Source: Glycine soja
Lineage: Eukaryota; Streptophyta; Magnoliopsida; Fabales; Fabaceae
DNA length: 64,000 bases
Direction: 5' to 3'
Assembly: GCF_004193775.1 (NCBI RefSeq)
Contig: NC_041005.1
Span: 17,207,865 to 17,271,864 of the forward strand
Part shown: positions 46,987 through 58,923 of the stretch, piece after piece
Layout of the letters: each line of letters starts with the position of its first letter
How positions within the stretch are numbered: position 1 is the first letter of the stretch
Position numbers and translations under genes: made by a program
The notes under the pieces: model-generated
Seen by the model: the letters and a program-made list of their open reading frames with translations, nothing else
Database searches by the model: none
What the model was told of the DNA's origin: nothing

Positions 46987-48894
46987 TGTGGTATCAAGAG
47001 CATCTTCATCTAGGTGATGTTCTTTTGCTTCCTCTATCTTTTTGTTCAGTGAATTCTCTTTAATTCCTTGTTCTTCATCATATTCTCCATCTATATCCTC
47101 CATTATCTTGTGGTTTGGTGCTGTTTAGAGTTGATTCAAAAAAATAAACCAATTAAATCTTAGATCTACACTTGTTCTTGCATTTCTATGGTTTAAATTT
47201 TGTAGATCTACTCTTGAATCATGTTTTTGTGTTGATTTTAGGTTCTATCATTTTTCATTCATAATATTATTGTGTTGAACCTTAGATCTAAATTTTCTTC
47301 CAAAATATTGATTAGAAAAAAAAACACAAAAATCTAAGTGTAAATCACTTAATCCATGTTGTCTTAGAGTCATGTTTAGTAATAGTAATTGTCACATTAT
47401 GTTCTAAGTTTGTGTTGAATTTTTATTTTTGTTGATTGAATTCTAGATACATTTGTTCATGTATTCTTGTCATTCTTATCCTATCTTTTGAATTTTGAGT
47501 CTAATTCATGCATGTTATTTAGTTCATAACATGTTCTAAATAAATTCCTAGAAGTAGTCTTGTTGTTGAACTCTTTTTTTTTTCTAAGTTTCCTACATGA
47601 TGCCTATGATGAAGTTGAGTTGTGGTGCTGATTTGTGACTGGATTTGTAAATCAAAATAAGTCTTAAGCTCTATTGAATTTTGTTATTCAAGATAATTGA
47701 GCATAAGCAAACACAAATTGTAACTATCCAAGCCTTAAGCAACATAAACACAACTCTTGATTTCTAGGTTGAAATCGCTGGTGCTGGCAGCTTGGACATA
47801 AGAATTTGTATAAATTACTGGGAATTGGTCACTACTTTTTTTGAGCTGAAATTTTTACTGAATTTTCTAGACATCTGGAACAAAATTATGAAAAAAGAAC
47901 CAAGCGATTTGGATTAAAGGAAAAAAAATAAGAAAAATCACACAAGTTGACAGAAAAATCAGTGTCCAGGAAAAAAAAAAGTGAAAGGGAAGTGTGCTTG
48001 TTGTTTTGGCCTCAAAATTTGTTCTATAATTGGTGCCTATTTTATACCAATCCTAGTTCTGAAATTTCAATTGAAAATTACTATGAATACAAGTTCCAAG
48101 ACTAGAGGTTTCTTGAGTCTTTTTTTTTAGTTTTTTTTACTCTACTCTAGAGTCATTCTAAGTTTCTCTTTGAGTCCTAGCTTGCTTTTATGTGCCTTTC
48201 ATTGCTTTAATTGTTGAATAATCCTTGAAAATTTGTCTTGTTAAAACTCTATTGGTTTATATTTAATTTCATTTTTTTGGTCTTTGGTTATTACTTGTCT
48301 CTTTGTTTCCATATTTGTGAGTTGCCATATAGGGAATTGGAAAGGAGGATTGGTGCCATCCCTTGAAGAATTTGAGTCAAGAAACAAGGGGAAAACCACT
48401 TTAAGAGCTATTGGACTGAGAAGCACTCCAAATTAAGTGAATCACCAAAGAGAGAACAACCACCAAAATTGAGGACCTTTTTATAATTTTGTAATTGACA
48501 ATTTACTTACTTTCATTGCTTTCAAATTTTGTAACAAAAAGGCCTTTTATTGGAAGTAAGTTGGGAGCCTCTAATAGGTCACCCTACTTCCATTTGTGTG
48601 TAATAATTTTAAGCAATTTTCCCTTAGGATTGTGAGTGTTTTGTTGGGAACCTTAAATGTGGTCATCCAAACACTCTTAGGATTCTCCTAGTTTACATTT
48701 CTTGCTTACTTTTATAGCTTATTTCCTTTACCTTCCATTGTCAAACTGCCTAGATAGATTACCTTTTACCAATTAGTTTTTACCTTATCTTTCACACCTC
48801 TTTTAGTGTTTATTTTGGCTAGTTTCAACCATAGTTTCTTTTACCTTTTGTTTTCAAACCCCCAACAAGAAAGAACCATAACTTAGGAACCAAC
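46987..48894 (+). other. Leader of the CRM element
   Basis: About 1.9 kb between PBS and gag with no supported frame. Confidence 0.7.
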
Positions 48895-51800
48895 ATGAGT
48901 CTTCATTCTTCATCTAGTGTTAATGGTGAGGGTTCTACTCCTAAGAACCCCTTGTATAAGATATTAGATGAGTTGAGATCCCTTAAGTCGTGGAAAGAAA
49001 ACCAAGAGAGATAAGAAAAAGGTAAAAAAAGAGTGGAAGAAATAAGTGAAGATGAAAGAGACAAAATAAGAGAGAAAGAAAGAAGAAAAATAATGAAAGA
49101 AATAAAAAGAGAAAAGCATGCCTCCTATAGTAGTCATGACTCTTGCAAGTGTTTAAGTGAAGAACTTAGCAACTATTATAGAGGGCGTCATAGTTCACAT
49201 ACTAAACATCATTCCCAAAGAAGAGAAAAGGATAAAAGGTCTCAAGAGGTTAACATTAGCCTCCCATATTTCCACGGAAAAGATAATGTTGAGGCCTACT
49301 TGGATTGGGAAATGAAGGTTGAACAACTCTTTGCTTGCCATCGTATTAGCGAAGAGAGAAACGTTCCATTGGCTACCCTTAGCTTTCAAGGGTATGCCCT
49401 CTATTGGTGGACTTCCCTTGTTAGGGAACGAAGGATTCATGGGGATCTTCCAGTAGAGTATTGGAATGATCTTAAGAATGCCCTTAGGAAGAGGCACATT
49501 CCCTCCTACTATGAAAGGGAGCTTATGGACAAGCTCCAAAGGCTTAGACAAGGGAGAATGAGTGTTGAAGAATATAGACAACAAATGGAACTACTCTTTT
49601 TAAGAGCTGGACTTAGGGAGGAGGAAAGAACAAGCATAGCTAGGTTCCTTAGTGGGCTTAGTATAGAAGTGAGGGACAAGGTTGAACTCCTTCCATATAG
49701 GGACCTAGATGAGCTAGTCCAACTTTGTATAAGAGTGGAGCAAAAAATTAAAAGAAAGTCTTCTTCAAAATCTTATGGCTCTCACTTTTATACAAGGAAA
49801 GACCAAGCCCATAGAATTTTGGGAGCTGCACCTTCAAAACCAAAGGAAGATAGGGGTAAGACCATAGAGAAATACACCCTTAAGACTAGTTCCCAAGAAA
49901 GGACTAGCAACATTAAATGCTTCAAATGTCTTAGGAGAGGTCATATTGCCTCTCAATGCCCCACAAAGAAAATCATGATCATGAAGGGTCAAGACATTTA
50001 TAGTAGTCAAGAGGAGACTACTTCTTGCCCTTCCTCTAGTGGGAGTGAAGATGATGTAAGGGGTGAAGAGTCTAGTGAGGAAGTCTACTCCCATGAAGAA
50101 GATGACCTCTTAATGGTTAGAAGGCTCCTTGGAGGTCAATCTTGTGATCTATCTCAATCCCAAAGATAGAACATCTTATACAAGATGCAAAATTTTAGAT
50201 AAAACTTGTTCTCTCATTGTGGATAGTGGATCTTATTGCAATTGTTGTAGCACAAGATTAGTTTCCAAGTTGAACCTCACTATCATTCCCTACCCAAAAC
50301 CTTATAAACTTCAATGGCTCAATGAGCAAGGGGAAATGATAGTTAACCAACAAGTGAAGGTACCTTTCTCCATTGGGACATATAAGGATGAAGTTAATTG
50401 TGATATAGTTCCCATGGAGGCAGGACATATTCTTTTAGGAAGGCCGTGGCAATTTGATAGGAAGATCATTTACAATGGCCTAACTAATGAGATTACCCTC
50501 ACCCATCTTGGCACTAAATTTGTGTTGCATCCTCAAACACCTTCACAGGTGGCCAAAGATCAACTAACTATGAAAGATAAGAGGGATGAGGAAGAAAAAC
50601 TAGAAAAACAAAAGAAAAATAAGGATAGTAAGGCCTTGTCTTCAAAGGACAAGGGGAAGGAAAAAGAGGGAAAGGATTCCTCCAAGAAGATTTTTAAGAA
50701 GGAAAATCATTTTGCAACAAAAGGTGATATTAAAAGAGCACTTCTTCTTAAACAATCTTTCTACCTTCTCCTATCAAGGGAAACATCCCTTAGCACTGCC
50801 ACAATTCCTACATTTGAGACCTTACCCCTAAAGGTCCAAGAACTCTTACATGAATTTGGTGATATATTTCTCAAAGAGATACCCCCTGCGCTACCTCCCT
50901 TAAGGGGAATAGAACACCAAATAGATTTAGTCCCAGGAGCAAGCCTTCCTAATAGGCCAGCCTATAGGACTAACCCTCAGGAGACTAAGGAGATAGAGTC
51001 TCAGGTTAAAGAATTGTTGGAGAAAGGTTGGGTCCAAGAGAGCCTAAGCCCATGTGTTGTGCCAGCGTTGTTGGTGCCCAAAAAGGATGGTACGTGGAGA
51101 ATGTGTACAGATTGCAGGGCCATCAACAACATCGCTGTAAAGTATAGGCACCTCATTCCTAGACTTGATGATTTGCTTGATGAGTTACATGGTGCCAATA
51201 TCTTTTCAAAAATTGATCTTAAAAGTGGTTATCACCAAATCAAAATGAAAAAGGGTGATGAGAGGAAAACCTCTTTCAAGACCAAGTTTGGTTTGTATGA
51301 ATGGCTAGCGATGCCTTTTTGAGCTCACTAATGCACCAAGCACCTTTATGAGCCTTATGCATCATGTCTTAAGGGATTTCATAGGTAGATTTGTAGTTGT
51401 TTATTTTGATGATATTTTAGTGTACAGTAGGATCCTAGATGATCACTTAGGAAATCTCAGGCAAGTTCTTTCAGTCCTTAGGAAAAACACCCTTTATGCA
51501 AATATAGAGAAGTGTACCTTTTGTGTAGATAATATAGTTTTCTTAGGGTTTGTAGTTGGTAGAAATGGGATCCAAGTGGACCCTGAGAAAATCAAGGCCA
51601 TCCAAGAATGGCCCACCCCAAGAAATTTGGGAGATATTAGGAGCTTCCATGAGTTAAAAAGCTTCTATAGAAGGTTTGTTCCTAATTTCTCTACAATTGC
51701 ATCACCTCTCAATGAGTTGGTGAAGAAGAATGTGGCATTTACCTGGGGTGAAAAACAAGAGCAAGCCTTTGCTTTTCTCAAAGAAAAGCTTACTAAGGCA

Positions 51801-53572
51801 CCTGTTCTAGTTCTTCCTGACTTTTCTAAAACTTTTGAGCTAGAATGTGATGCCTCTAGAGTGGGAGTTGGAGTTGTATTGTTACAAGGTGGGCACCCTA
51901 TTGCTTACTTTAGTGAAAAACTTCATAGTGCCACCCTCAACTACCCCACCTATGATAAAGATATTTATGCCTTAATAAGAGCCCTGCAAACTTGGGAACA
52001 TTACCTTTTTTCCAAGGAATTTGTAGTTCATAGTGATCATCAATCACTTCAGTACATTAGAGGGCAAAACAAGTTAAACAAAAGGCATGCAAAATGGGTA
52101 GAGTACCTAGAGTAATTTCCATATGTTATCAAAATGTGGTAGCTGATGCCCTCTCTAGGAGACACACATTGTTTTGCTCCCTAAAAGCTCAAATTTTAGG
52201 ATTTGATAACATTAGGGACTTGTATGCTTTAGTTGAACATTTTTCTCCCATTTACGAGAGTTGTGGGAAAAAGGCCCAAGATGGATTCTATTTGGTTGAG
52301 GGGTATTTGTTCAAAGAGGGAAAGCTTTGCATACCCCAAGGATCCATTAGGAAATTACTTGTGAAAGAGAGCCACGAGGGTGGGCTCATGGGCCACTTTG
52401 GGATAGACAAGACCCTTGTCTTACTCGAAGAAAATTTTTATTGGCCCCATATGAAGAAAGATGTCCATAAGCATTGCACTAGGTGTGTGACTTGTTTACA
52501 AGCCAAGTCTAGGGTGATGCCTCATGGGCTATACACACCCTTACCCATCCCATCTGCACCTTGGGTAGACATTAGTATGGACTTTGTCCTTGGGCTTCCT
52601 AGAACCCAAAGAGGTGTAGACTCTATCTTTGTGGTGGTGGATAGGTTTAGCAAGATGACATACTTTATACCCTACCACAAGGTGGATGATGTTTCCCACA
52701 TCTCAAAACTCTTTTTCAGGGAAGTTACGAGACTCCATGGTTTGCCTAGGACCATTTTGTCAGATAGAGATGCTAAGTTCCTTAGCCACTTCTGGAAAAC
52801 CTTATGGGCTAAGCTAGGAACTAAACTTCTTTTCTCTACCACTTGTCATCCACAAACTGATGGGCAAACAGAGGTAGTGAATAGGTCTTTATCCATCCTT
52901 TTAAGGGCTCTTCTGAAAGGCAACCATAAGTCTTGGGATGAGTATCTTCCTTATGTAGAATTTGCCTACAACAGGGGGGTTCATAAAACCACCAAGCAAT
53001 CCCCTTTTGAGGTTGTCTATGGGTTCAATCCCCTAACACCGTTAGACCTCATTCCCCTTCCAATGGACACTTCTTTTATACATAAAGAAGGGGAATCTAG
53101 GTCAGAGTTTGTAAAGAAGTTGCATGAGAGGGTTAAGAACTAAATAGAGAGCCAAACAAAGGTGTATTCAACTAAAAGCAATAGAGGAAGAAAAGAGCTA
53201 ATTCTTAATGAGGGTGATTGGGTTTGGCTCCATCTTAGGAAGGATAGATTCCCTACTAAAAGGAAATCCAAGCCTAGCCCTAGAGGGGATGGACCTTTCC
53301 AGGTTTTGGAGAGGATCAATAACAATGCCTATAGGTTAGACCTCCTAGAAGAGTATGGAGTCAACACCACTTTTAACATTTCTGATTTAATTCCTTTTGC
53401 AGGTGGAGCTGATATTGAGGAGGAGGAACTAACAAATTTGAGGTCAAATCCTCTTCAAGGGGGAGAGGATGATGTAATCCTCCCTAGGAAGGGACCAGTC
53501 ACTAGAGCCATGAGCAAGAGACTCAAGAGGATTGGGCTAGAGCTGCTGACGAAGGCCCTAGGGTTCTCATGA
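48895..53572 (+). pseudogene. CRM gag-pol polyprotein, decayed
   Basis: The ATG at 48895 opens MSLHSSSSVNGEGSTPKNP. Lesions: a stop at 49012-49014, a frameshift near 50165 (between gag and protease), a one-base gain in a T-run near 51317, a stop at 52113-52115 followed by a small deletion near 52130, and a stop at 53141-53143. Domains: gag (YFHGKDNVEAYLDWEMKVEQ), zinc knuckle CFKCLRRGHIASQC, protease IVDSGSYCNC, RT with [11 protein letters not shown] near 51400, RNase H ([15 protein letters not shown]), integrase zinc region ([14 protein letters not shown] and [11 protein letters not shown]), and DDE core ([42 protein letters not shown]). The C-terminal integrase part GPFQVLERINNNAYRLDL is followed by the CR-like tail, which ends with GLELLTKALGFS at 53572, inside the 3' LTR. 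Confidence 0.92.
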
Positions 53573-54426
53573 ACCTTAGGGTAGATTTCTGAGCCCATGG
53601 GCCAAGGTTGGGTCCAATTATCTTTGTACATATTAGATTAGGATGTCATTATATTTGTTCCTTGTATTTAGGGCTCCATAATGTAGGTAGGGTACCCTAG
53701 AAATATAGGATTTTTCAACCCTTATATTTTAGGGCACCTAAACTAGTTTTTGTATTAGGGGTAGTTTTGTAATTTCACATGCACTAAGTGAACATTTGAT
53801 GTGTGTGTTGGGAAATAAATTTAATTGAATTGGTAGAAGCCCAATCCAATTAAATTTTAGAGGGGGAGGTGAGCATTTGCTTACTACACCCCATTGCCAC
53901 ATCATATAGTCACACTTTGTGCATGTCCTTCATGCTTTACATGCCTCATAACACCTAAGCACAATTAGTGGATAATCTTGGAATTGATCTTGGATTAGTG
54001 CTACCCATCTTGATATTCACTAATCATAATTAGTGAAATTTTGGCTCCACAAATTCAAGTGAAATTTGAATTGAAATTCAAATTTCCCTCCAATTTTGTG
54101 TGACACTTAGGCTATAAATAGAGGTCATGTGTGTGCATTTTTTCAACTTTGATCATTTGAAAATTAAACTTTAGATTTCAGAGCTCTTTTAGAGCATAAA
54201 ATTTCGTGCTCTTCTCTTCATCTCCCTTCATTCATCTCCTTCTTCCTCCAAGCTCTTATCCATGGCCTCCTATGGTGGTGAGCTTCTTCTAGACTCATCT
54301 TCTCCTTGAAGTGGCGTCTCCTCCTCTCTTCCTTCTCCATTCTGCTGCTATTCATCTTCCAAGAAGCAAAGGAATCCATTGATGAAGAAGATCCTAGGCC
54401 TACAAGCTCCAATGGAGCTTACATCA
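53470..54426 (+). repeat. 3' LTR of the CRM element
   Basis: Its first about 100 bases encode the end of the polyprotein. Confidence 0.92.
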
Positions 54427-55764
54427 ACTGGTGCCAATAAAAGCCGCTTTCGAGTCTTGGTGGAAGTATACTTATAGAGCTGTATATGACCAGATAAAGA
54501 AGGCAAGGTATTTGAACACATTTTGATTCTGTTCACAGTCTTTTGCGAAGCTAATAAATTTTCTAATTACTAATTACTGTAAATAGTGAGTGTAACATGC
54601 ATAAGTAACCCCAATTTAAGAGCCTAATTTACAATTAAAATAAGACTACTAGATACTATTTGACTGAATTATCTTGGAAACATGTTAAGAAGTTTGAATA
54701 GATATCTACGTGCATGTTCGTCAAATCTGCCACAATAGAGTACCCATGCTTCATCTGCACATATGCTTTTTAATCAAGTTATTTGTATGATTATCTTTTT
54801 TAAAAATTGAAACTCTCAACTAGTAGGCTTTATATTTAGGTTCACTTGTAGTTAAAGGAGTTAAAAAGTGTGCCTTAATTGCCAAAATGGGATGAATGAT
54901 GATGGATAGTAGAAGTTCCTCTTACATGTTATTGTTCTGCCTCTTCTGTGAGTTGTGCTCATTTTATATCTTAAAAAATGCTTTTACTTAAATGGAGATT
55001 CTCCAACCAAGTGTCCTAAAGAGCAGGGAATTAGCAAAGCTTGGCCCATGAGAAGCCTAGATATTAATATGAACAACAGTGGCAACCCACGGATCAATTG
55101 TTGCTTGAAGCAAAATGAGTTACGTAAAACAGAGGATGATGTATAAGTATTCTAGTATAATGGTGACTCTAGTATATCATATTATTGAGGAAGAACAGTA
55201 CCATAAAAAGGTGCTGGCCACACCAAGGATTGACCTGTCAATTCCCATACAATCGAAATTTAGAAATAGAGTCACTAAAATAACGAATTAAAAATTTAAA
55301 ATATTCAGATCGACTAAGATGATAAACCTGATAGGATAAGTGTTTTTTGTTGTGGCACACTAATTGATTGCAAGTCATTGTTATGGTAGTTCTATTGACA
55401 ACGCATCTAACAAGAACAAAAATCAGGTAGCACATATACATTCCATAATTTAGTGTAATTATATATAGTTACAGTGATGAGGTGTTCAATGTATCTCAAT
55501 TCTATGTTGTATGTCTGCACACCTTTGAATCGTTTAGTAGGTGTAGTGTGCTTAAACTTGTCCTCTTTTAATTTAAATGTTGTCCTCTTTTGCTACATTT
55601 CTGTAGTTACTGTGTCGATTGTTCCCTAAAGGTTCTTGTGTGTTGACATGCAGAGGCAAGGTGTTTGTACCCCATTTATCGATATCCTTTTTGATACTGT
55701 TTTACATTGATATAAGAACACATTTTCTCTTAACAGTCACTAACGCATTCTATAATATTCTCTC
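54427..55764 (+). other. Unassigned DNA with two exon-like stretches
   Basis: 54429-54524 reads LVPIKAAFESWWKYTYRAVY and DQIKKARYLNTF before a stop. The codon pattern looks like real coding sequence, but I do not recognise the protein; a transposase-associated or plant-mobile-domain fragment is possible. 54985-55146 reads GDSPTKCPKEQGISKAWPMR, SLDINMNNSGNPRINCC and QNELRKTEDDV, again unassigned. The HD2 N-terminal exons were looked for here and not found. Confidence 0.3.
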
Positions 55765-55769
55765 ACATA

Positions 55770-58700
55770 TGTAGAAGCAAAGCTTCCAAGATTATTTTGA
55801 TGATGCCAAAAATTATTAAAGATTCATTCAAACAAGATTAAAGAATCAAGAAGATTCAAGAGAAGACTCAAGATATGCAAGAGCCTCAAGAAAAACATCA
55901 AAGTAAGTTAAAAAGAATTTTTCAAAGAAAAGATTGAACAACACAAAATTGTCCAAGAGAATTTTTCAAGAAATATCTTTTACCAGAGTTTTTACTCTCT
56001 GGTAATCGATTACCATAAGGTAGTAATCGATTACCAGAAGCCCAAAACATTTTATAACTGATTTACAAAGTAGTAATCGATTACCATTGTCTTGTAACAT
56101 TCAAAAGTATTTTCAAAATAGTGTAATTGATTACACAATATCTGTAATCGATTACCAGTGTTTTTTGAACGTTGGATTTCAAACCTCAACATGAAGAGTC
56201 ACAACTTTTGATAAAATAAACTGTGTAATCGATTATATCATTATAGTAATCGATTACCAATGACTAGATTTGAAAAATTGCCATGAGTCACAACTTTTAA
56301 AGTGACTGGTTTTGAAAAAATTGTCAAGAGTCACAACTTTTATAATGACTAGTTTTGAAGTGTTAGATCAAGTGGCCTCAGAATAATTAAGAATAGGGGG
56401 TTTAATTAATTATTACTAGACCTTTACTAATTAAAAATTACCCTTCTTAGGCTTTTACTATGTTGTTAAGAAAATAAAGAATAGAAAAGAAACTTAACCA
56501 AAAGTAAAAGCAGAAATTAAAGTGCACAGCGGAAATTAAAAAAGTAGGGAAGAAAGAGACAAACACACAAGAGTTTTATACTAGTTTGGCAACAACCCGT
56601 GCCTACATCTAGTCCCCAAGAGACCTACGGTCCTTGAGATTTCTTTTCAACCTTGTAAAAATCCTTTTACAAGCAAAGATCCACAAGGGATGTACCCTCC
56701 CTTGTTCTCTTTGAATAACCTAGTGGATGTACCCTCCACTAGAACTGATCCACAAGAGATGTACCATCTCTTGTTATCAGTCAACAACCCAAGTAGATGT
56801 ACCCTCTACTTGTACCACAAAGGATGTATCCTCCAATTTGTTAAGACAAAGTTCTCAGGCGGTTAGTCCTTCGAAACTTTGTGAAGGGGGAAACAAAAGA
56901 ATTCTCAGGCGGTTAGTCCTTTGAAATCTTTTGTTTTAGGGAAAGGGAAGAATTAAAAAAATTCTCAGACTGTGTCGTTTTGAATTCTTTGACAAGGAAG
57001 AAGGGAGACACAAAAGAATTCAGGCGGTTAGTCCTTCGTTCTTTTGGAAAAGGGAGAAGAGAGACACAAAAAGAATTCAGGCGGTTAGTCCTTGGCGAAT
57101 TCTTTTTGGCAAAGGGAGAAGGGAATGAAAAAGATGAATAGCACAAGTTTTTTAACAAAGAAATTTTCTTGGAAGAAAAATTTTTGAACAAAAACTTTTA
57201 GAAAGATGAAGAGAAGATGAAATAAGAAAGTTCTGAAAGAAATGAAAGAAGATATTGAAAGATAGATAGAAAGATAGAATGGTTGAAAGAGATGATAGAT
57301 CTGAATGAGATAATTAAAAATGTTTCATGCCAAGGTCACATATTTATAGTTTCTTGATGACTCGAGTCAAAACTTGTAACTCTTGGCAATTCCTTTAAAA
57401 CTAATCACTTAAAAAGATATGACTTTTGAAAGAATCTTCAGAAACAAGTCACTTGAAGAAATGTGACTTTTGGAAATGAAGTTTTCAAAAACAGTCACTG
57501 GTAATCGATTACCATAAAGGTGTAATCGATTACACATCAACAAATGTGACTCTTCATTTTGAATTTTGAAAATCTTAATGTTTTAAAACCACTGGTAATC
57601 GATTACTATAATCTGGTAATCGATTACCAGAGAGTAAAACTCTTTGGTAATGATTTTGTAAAAAACTTCTTGTGCTACTCAATGTTTTGAAAAACTTTTT
57701 AATACTTATCTTGATTAAGTCTTTTCTTGATTCTTGAATCTTTGAGTCTTGAATCTTGATCTTGATTATTCTTGAATCTTGAATCTTGAATCTTGATTCT
57801 TGAAATCAAATTTCCTCTTGATCCTTGAAGTGTTCTTGACTCAATCTTGAACTCAATCTTGAACTCATTCTTGAATGTCATCATCTTTGTTATCATGAAG
57901 TGATCTTGACTTTTGAGCTTTTTGTCATCATCTTTGTTATCATCAAAACTCCTTGAATCAATCTTGATTCATCATGAAGCTTGCTTCTACATGAAGAAAT
58001 TGCCAAGAGTCACAACTTTTTAAAGTGACTGGTTTTGAAGAAATTACCAAAAGTCACAACTTTTAACATGGCTTCTTCAAGAGCCATCAAATGGCTATAA
58101 ATATGTGACCATGGCACGAATTTAAAAATGTTTATTCTCAACATCTTTCTAAGAGTTTTTGTTCAACACTTGCTTTGTCAAGAAAAGTTCATTGGGCAAA
58201 AACTTCTGCTATTCTATTTTCTTCCTCTCCTCCATTCTTACAAAAAGCTTTTCAAGAGACGGTCTACTTGGTTGATTCACTGAACATAAAGGAGTAACGT
58301 CCTTTGAGGTTCATTGCAAGAAGTGAAATTTGCTTCTTGGTGTAATCACTGGACACAAAGGAGTAACGTCCTTTGGGGTTCATTGCAAGAGGTGGGATTG
58401 CCTCTTGGTGTAAACACTGAACACAAAGGAGGGAAGTCCTTTGTGGTTCATTGCTTGTAAAGGGATTTTACAAGTTTAGTGAAAACGCTCAAGTAGAATT
58501 TGCTTGAGAACTAGATGTAGGCACGGGTTGTGGCCGAACCAATATAAATCCGGTTTTGCATTTTCTCTTCCCTTAATCTCTTTTACTTTTTGTTGTTTTT
58601 ATATTTCTTTAAAGTTACTTCTCCTTATTTATTATTCGAGTAACTTATAATTAAAGAAATAATTGAATCTAGGGAATATCTAAGTAAGGGAAATTTTCAA

Positions 58701-58771
58701 TTAGGAATAGTCAACAAAATCTTAATTCAACCTCCCTTCTTCTTAAAATTTCTGAGGCAACTTGTTCAACA
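55770..58771 (+). mobile_element. Solo LTR (outer), interrupted by a second solo LTR
   Basis: Begins TGTAGAAGCAAAGC and ends TTGTTCAACA, flanked by the exact 5-bp repeat ACATA (55765-55769 and 58772-58776). Without the nested insert it is about 1366 bp. No proteins. It holds seven GTAATCGATTAC-like motifs (55.99-56.26 kb) and three tandem ~65-bp units around 'aaaggagtaacgtccttt' (58280-58445). A TATA-like 'ggctataaatatgtgacc' lies near 58092. Probably a Copia (Maximus/SIRE-like) LTR; the lineage is tentative. Confidence 0.88.
56361..57991 (-). mobile_element. Solo LTR (inner), same type, opposite orientation
   Basis: On the minus strand it begins TGTAGAAGCAAGCTTCATG and ends GATCTAACA. The exact TSD TGAAG lies at 56356-56360 and 57992-57996. 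It is 1631 bp long. It carries four GTAATCGATTAC-like motifs near 57.50-57.63 kb, five copies of a 'caggcggttagtcctt' unit (about 56867-57095) and five 'gatgtaccctcc'-type units (56690-56835). These are the counterparts of the outer LTR's tandem repeats but are differently expanded. Confidence 0.88.
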
Positions 58772-58923
58772 ACATATGGATATTGTGTGTCCTTAACTTC
58801 ATTCTTCTTTTATCATTACTGATAATGATGAACATTTTTTTGGTGAGATTATGTTCCTCATTTGATTACTATTGCTACTATTATCATACAACTTATTTGC
58901 ACCCATTATCATGTTTGTTTCAG

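Larger units (their letters stand above)
45999..54426 (+). mobile_element. Ty3/Gypsy LTR retrotransposon, CRM (centromeric) clade
   Basis: LTRs at 45999-46986 (988 bp) and 53470-54426 (957 bp) begin TGATGYAATCC and end TTACATCA. The PBS TGGTATCAAGAGC (46989-47001) fits initiator tRNA-Met. The PPT AAGGGGGAGAGGA (about 53457-53469) lies beside the 3' LTR. Gag, CCHC, protease, RT, RNase H and integrase follow in Gypsy order. The polyprotein continues about 100 bases into the 3' LTR, with a C-terminus of the kind LRSNPLQGGEDD ... GPVTRAMSKRL. This agrees with the CR motif of centromere-associated CRM elements, where pol also overlaps the LTR. No clean TSD: the flanks are CACTA on the left and ACTGG on the right. 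Confidence 0.88.

Noticed and set aside
46764..47063. Plus-strand frame of 99 codons at the CRM 5' LTR end
   Set aside because: It crosses the LTR end and PBS; the same LTR segment at 54.2-54.4 kb does not preserve it, so no gene is supported.
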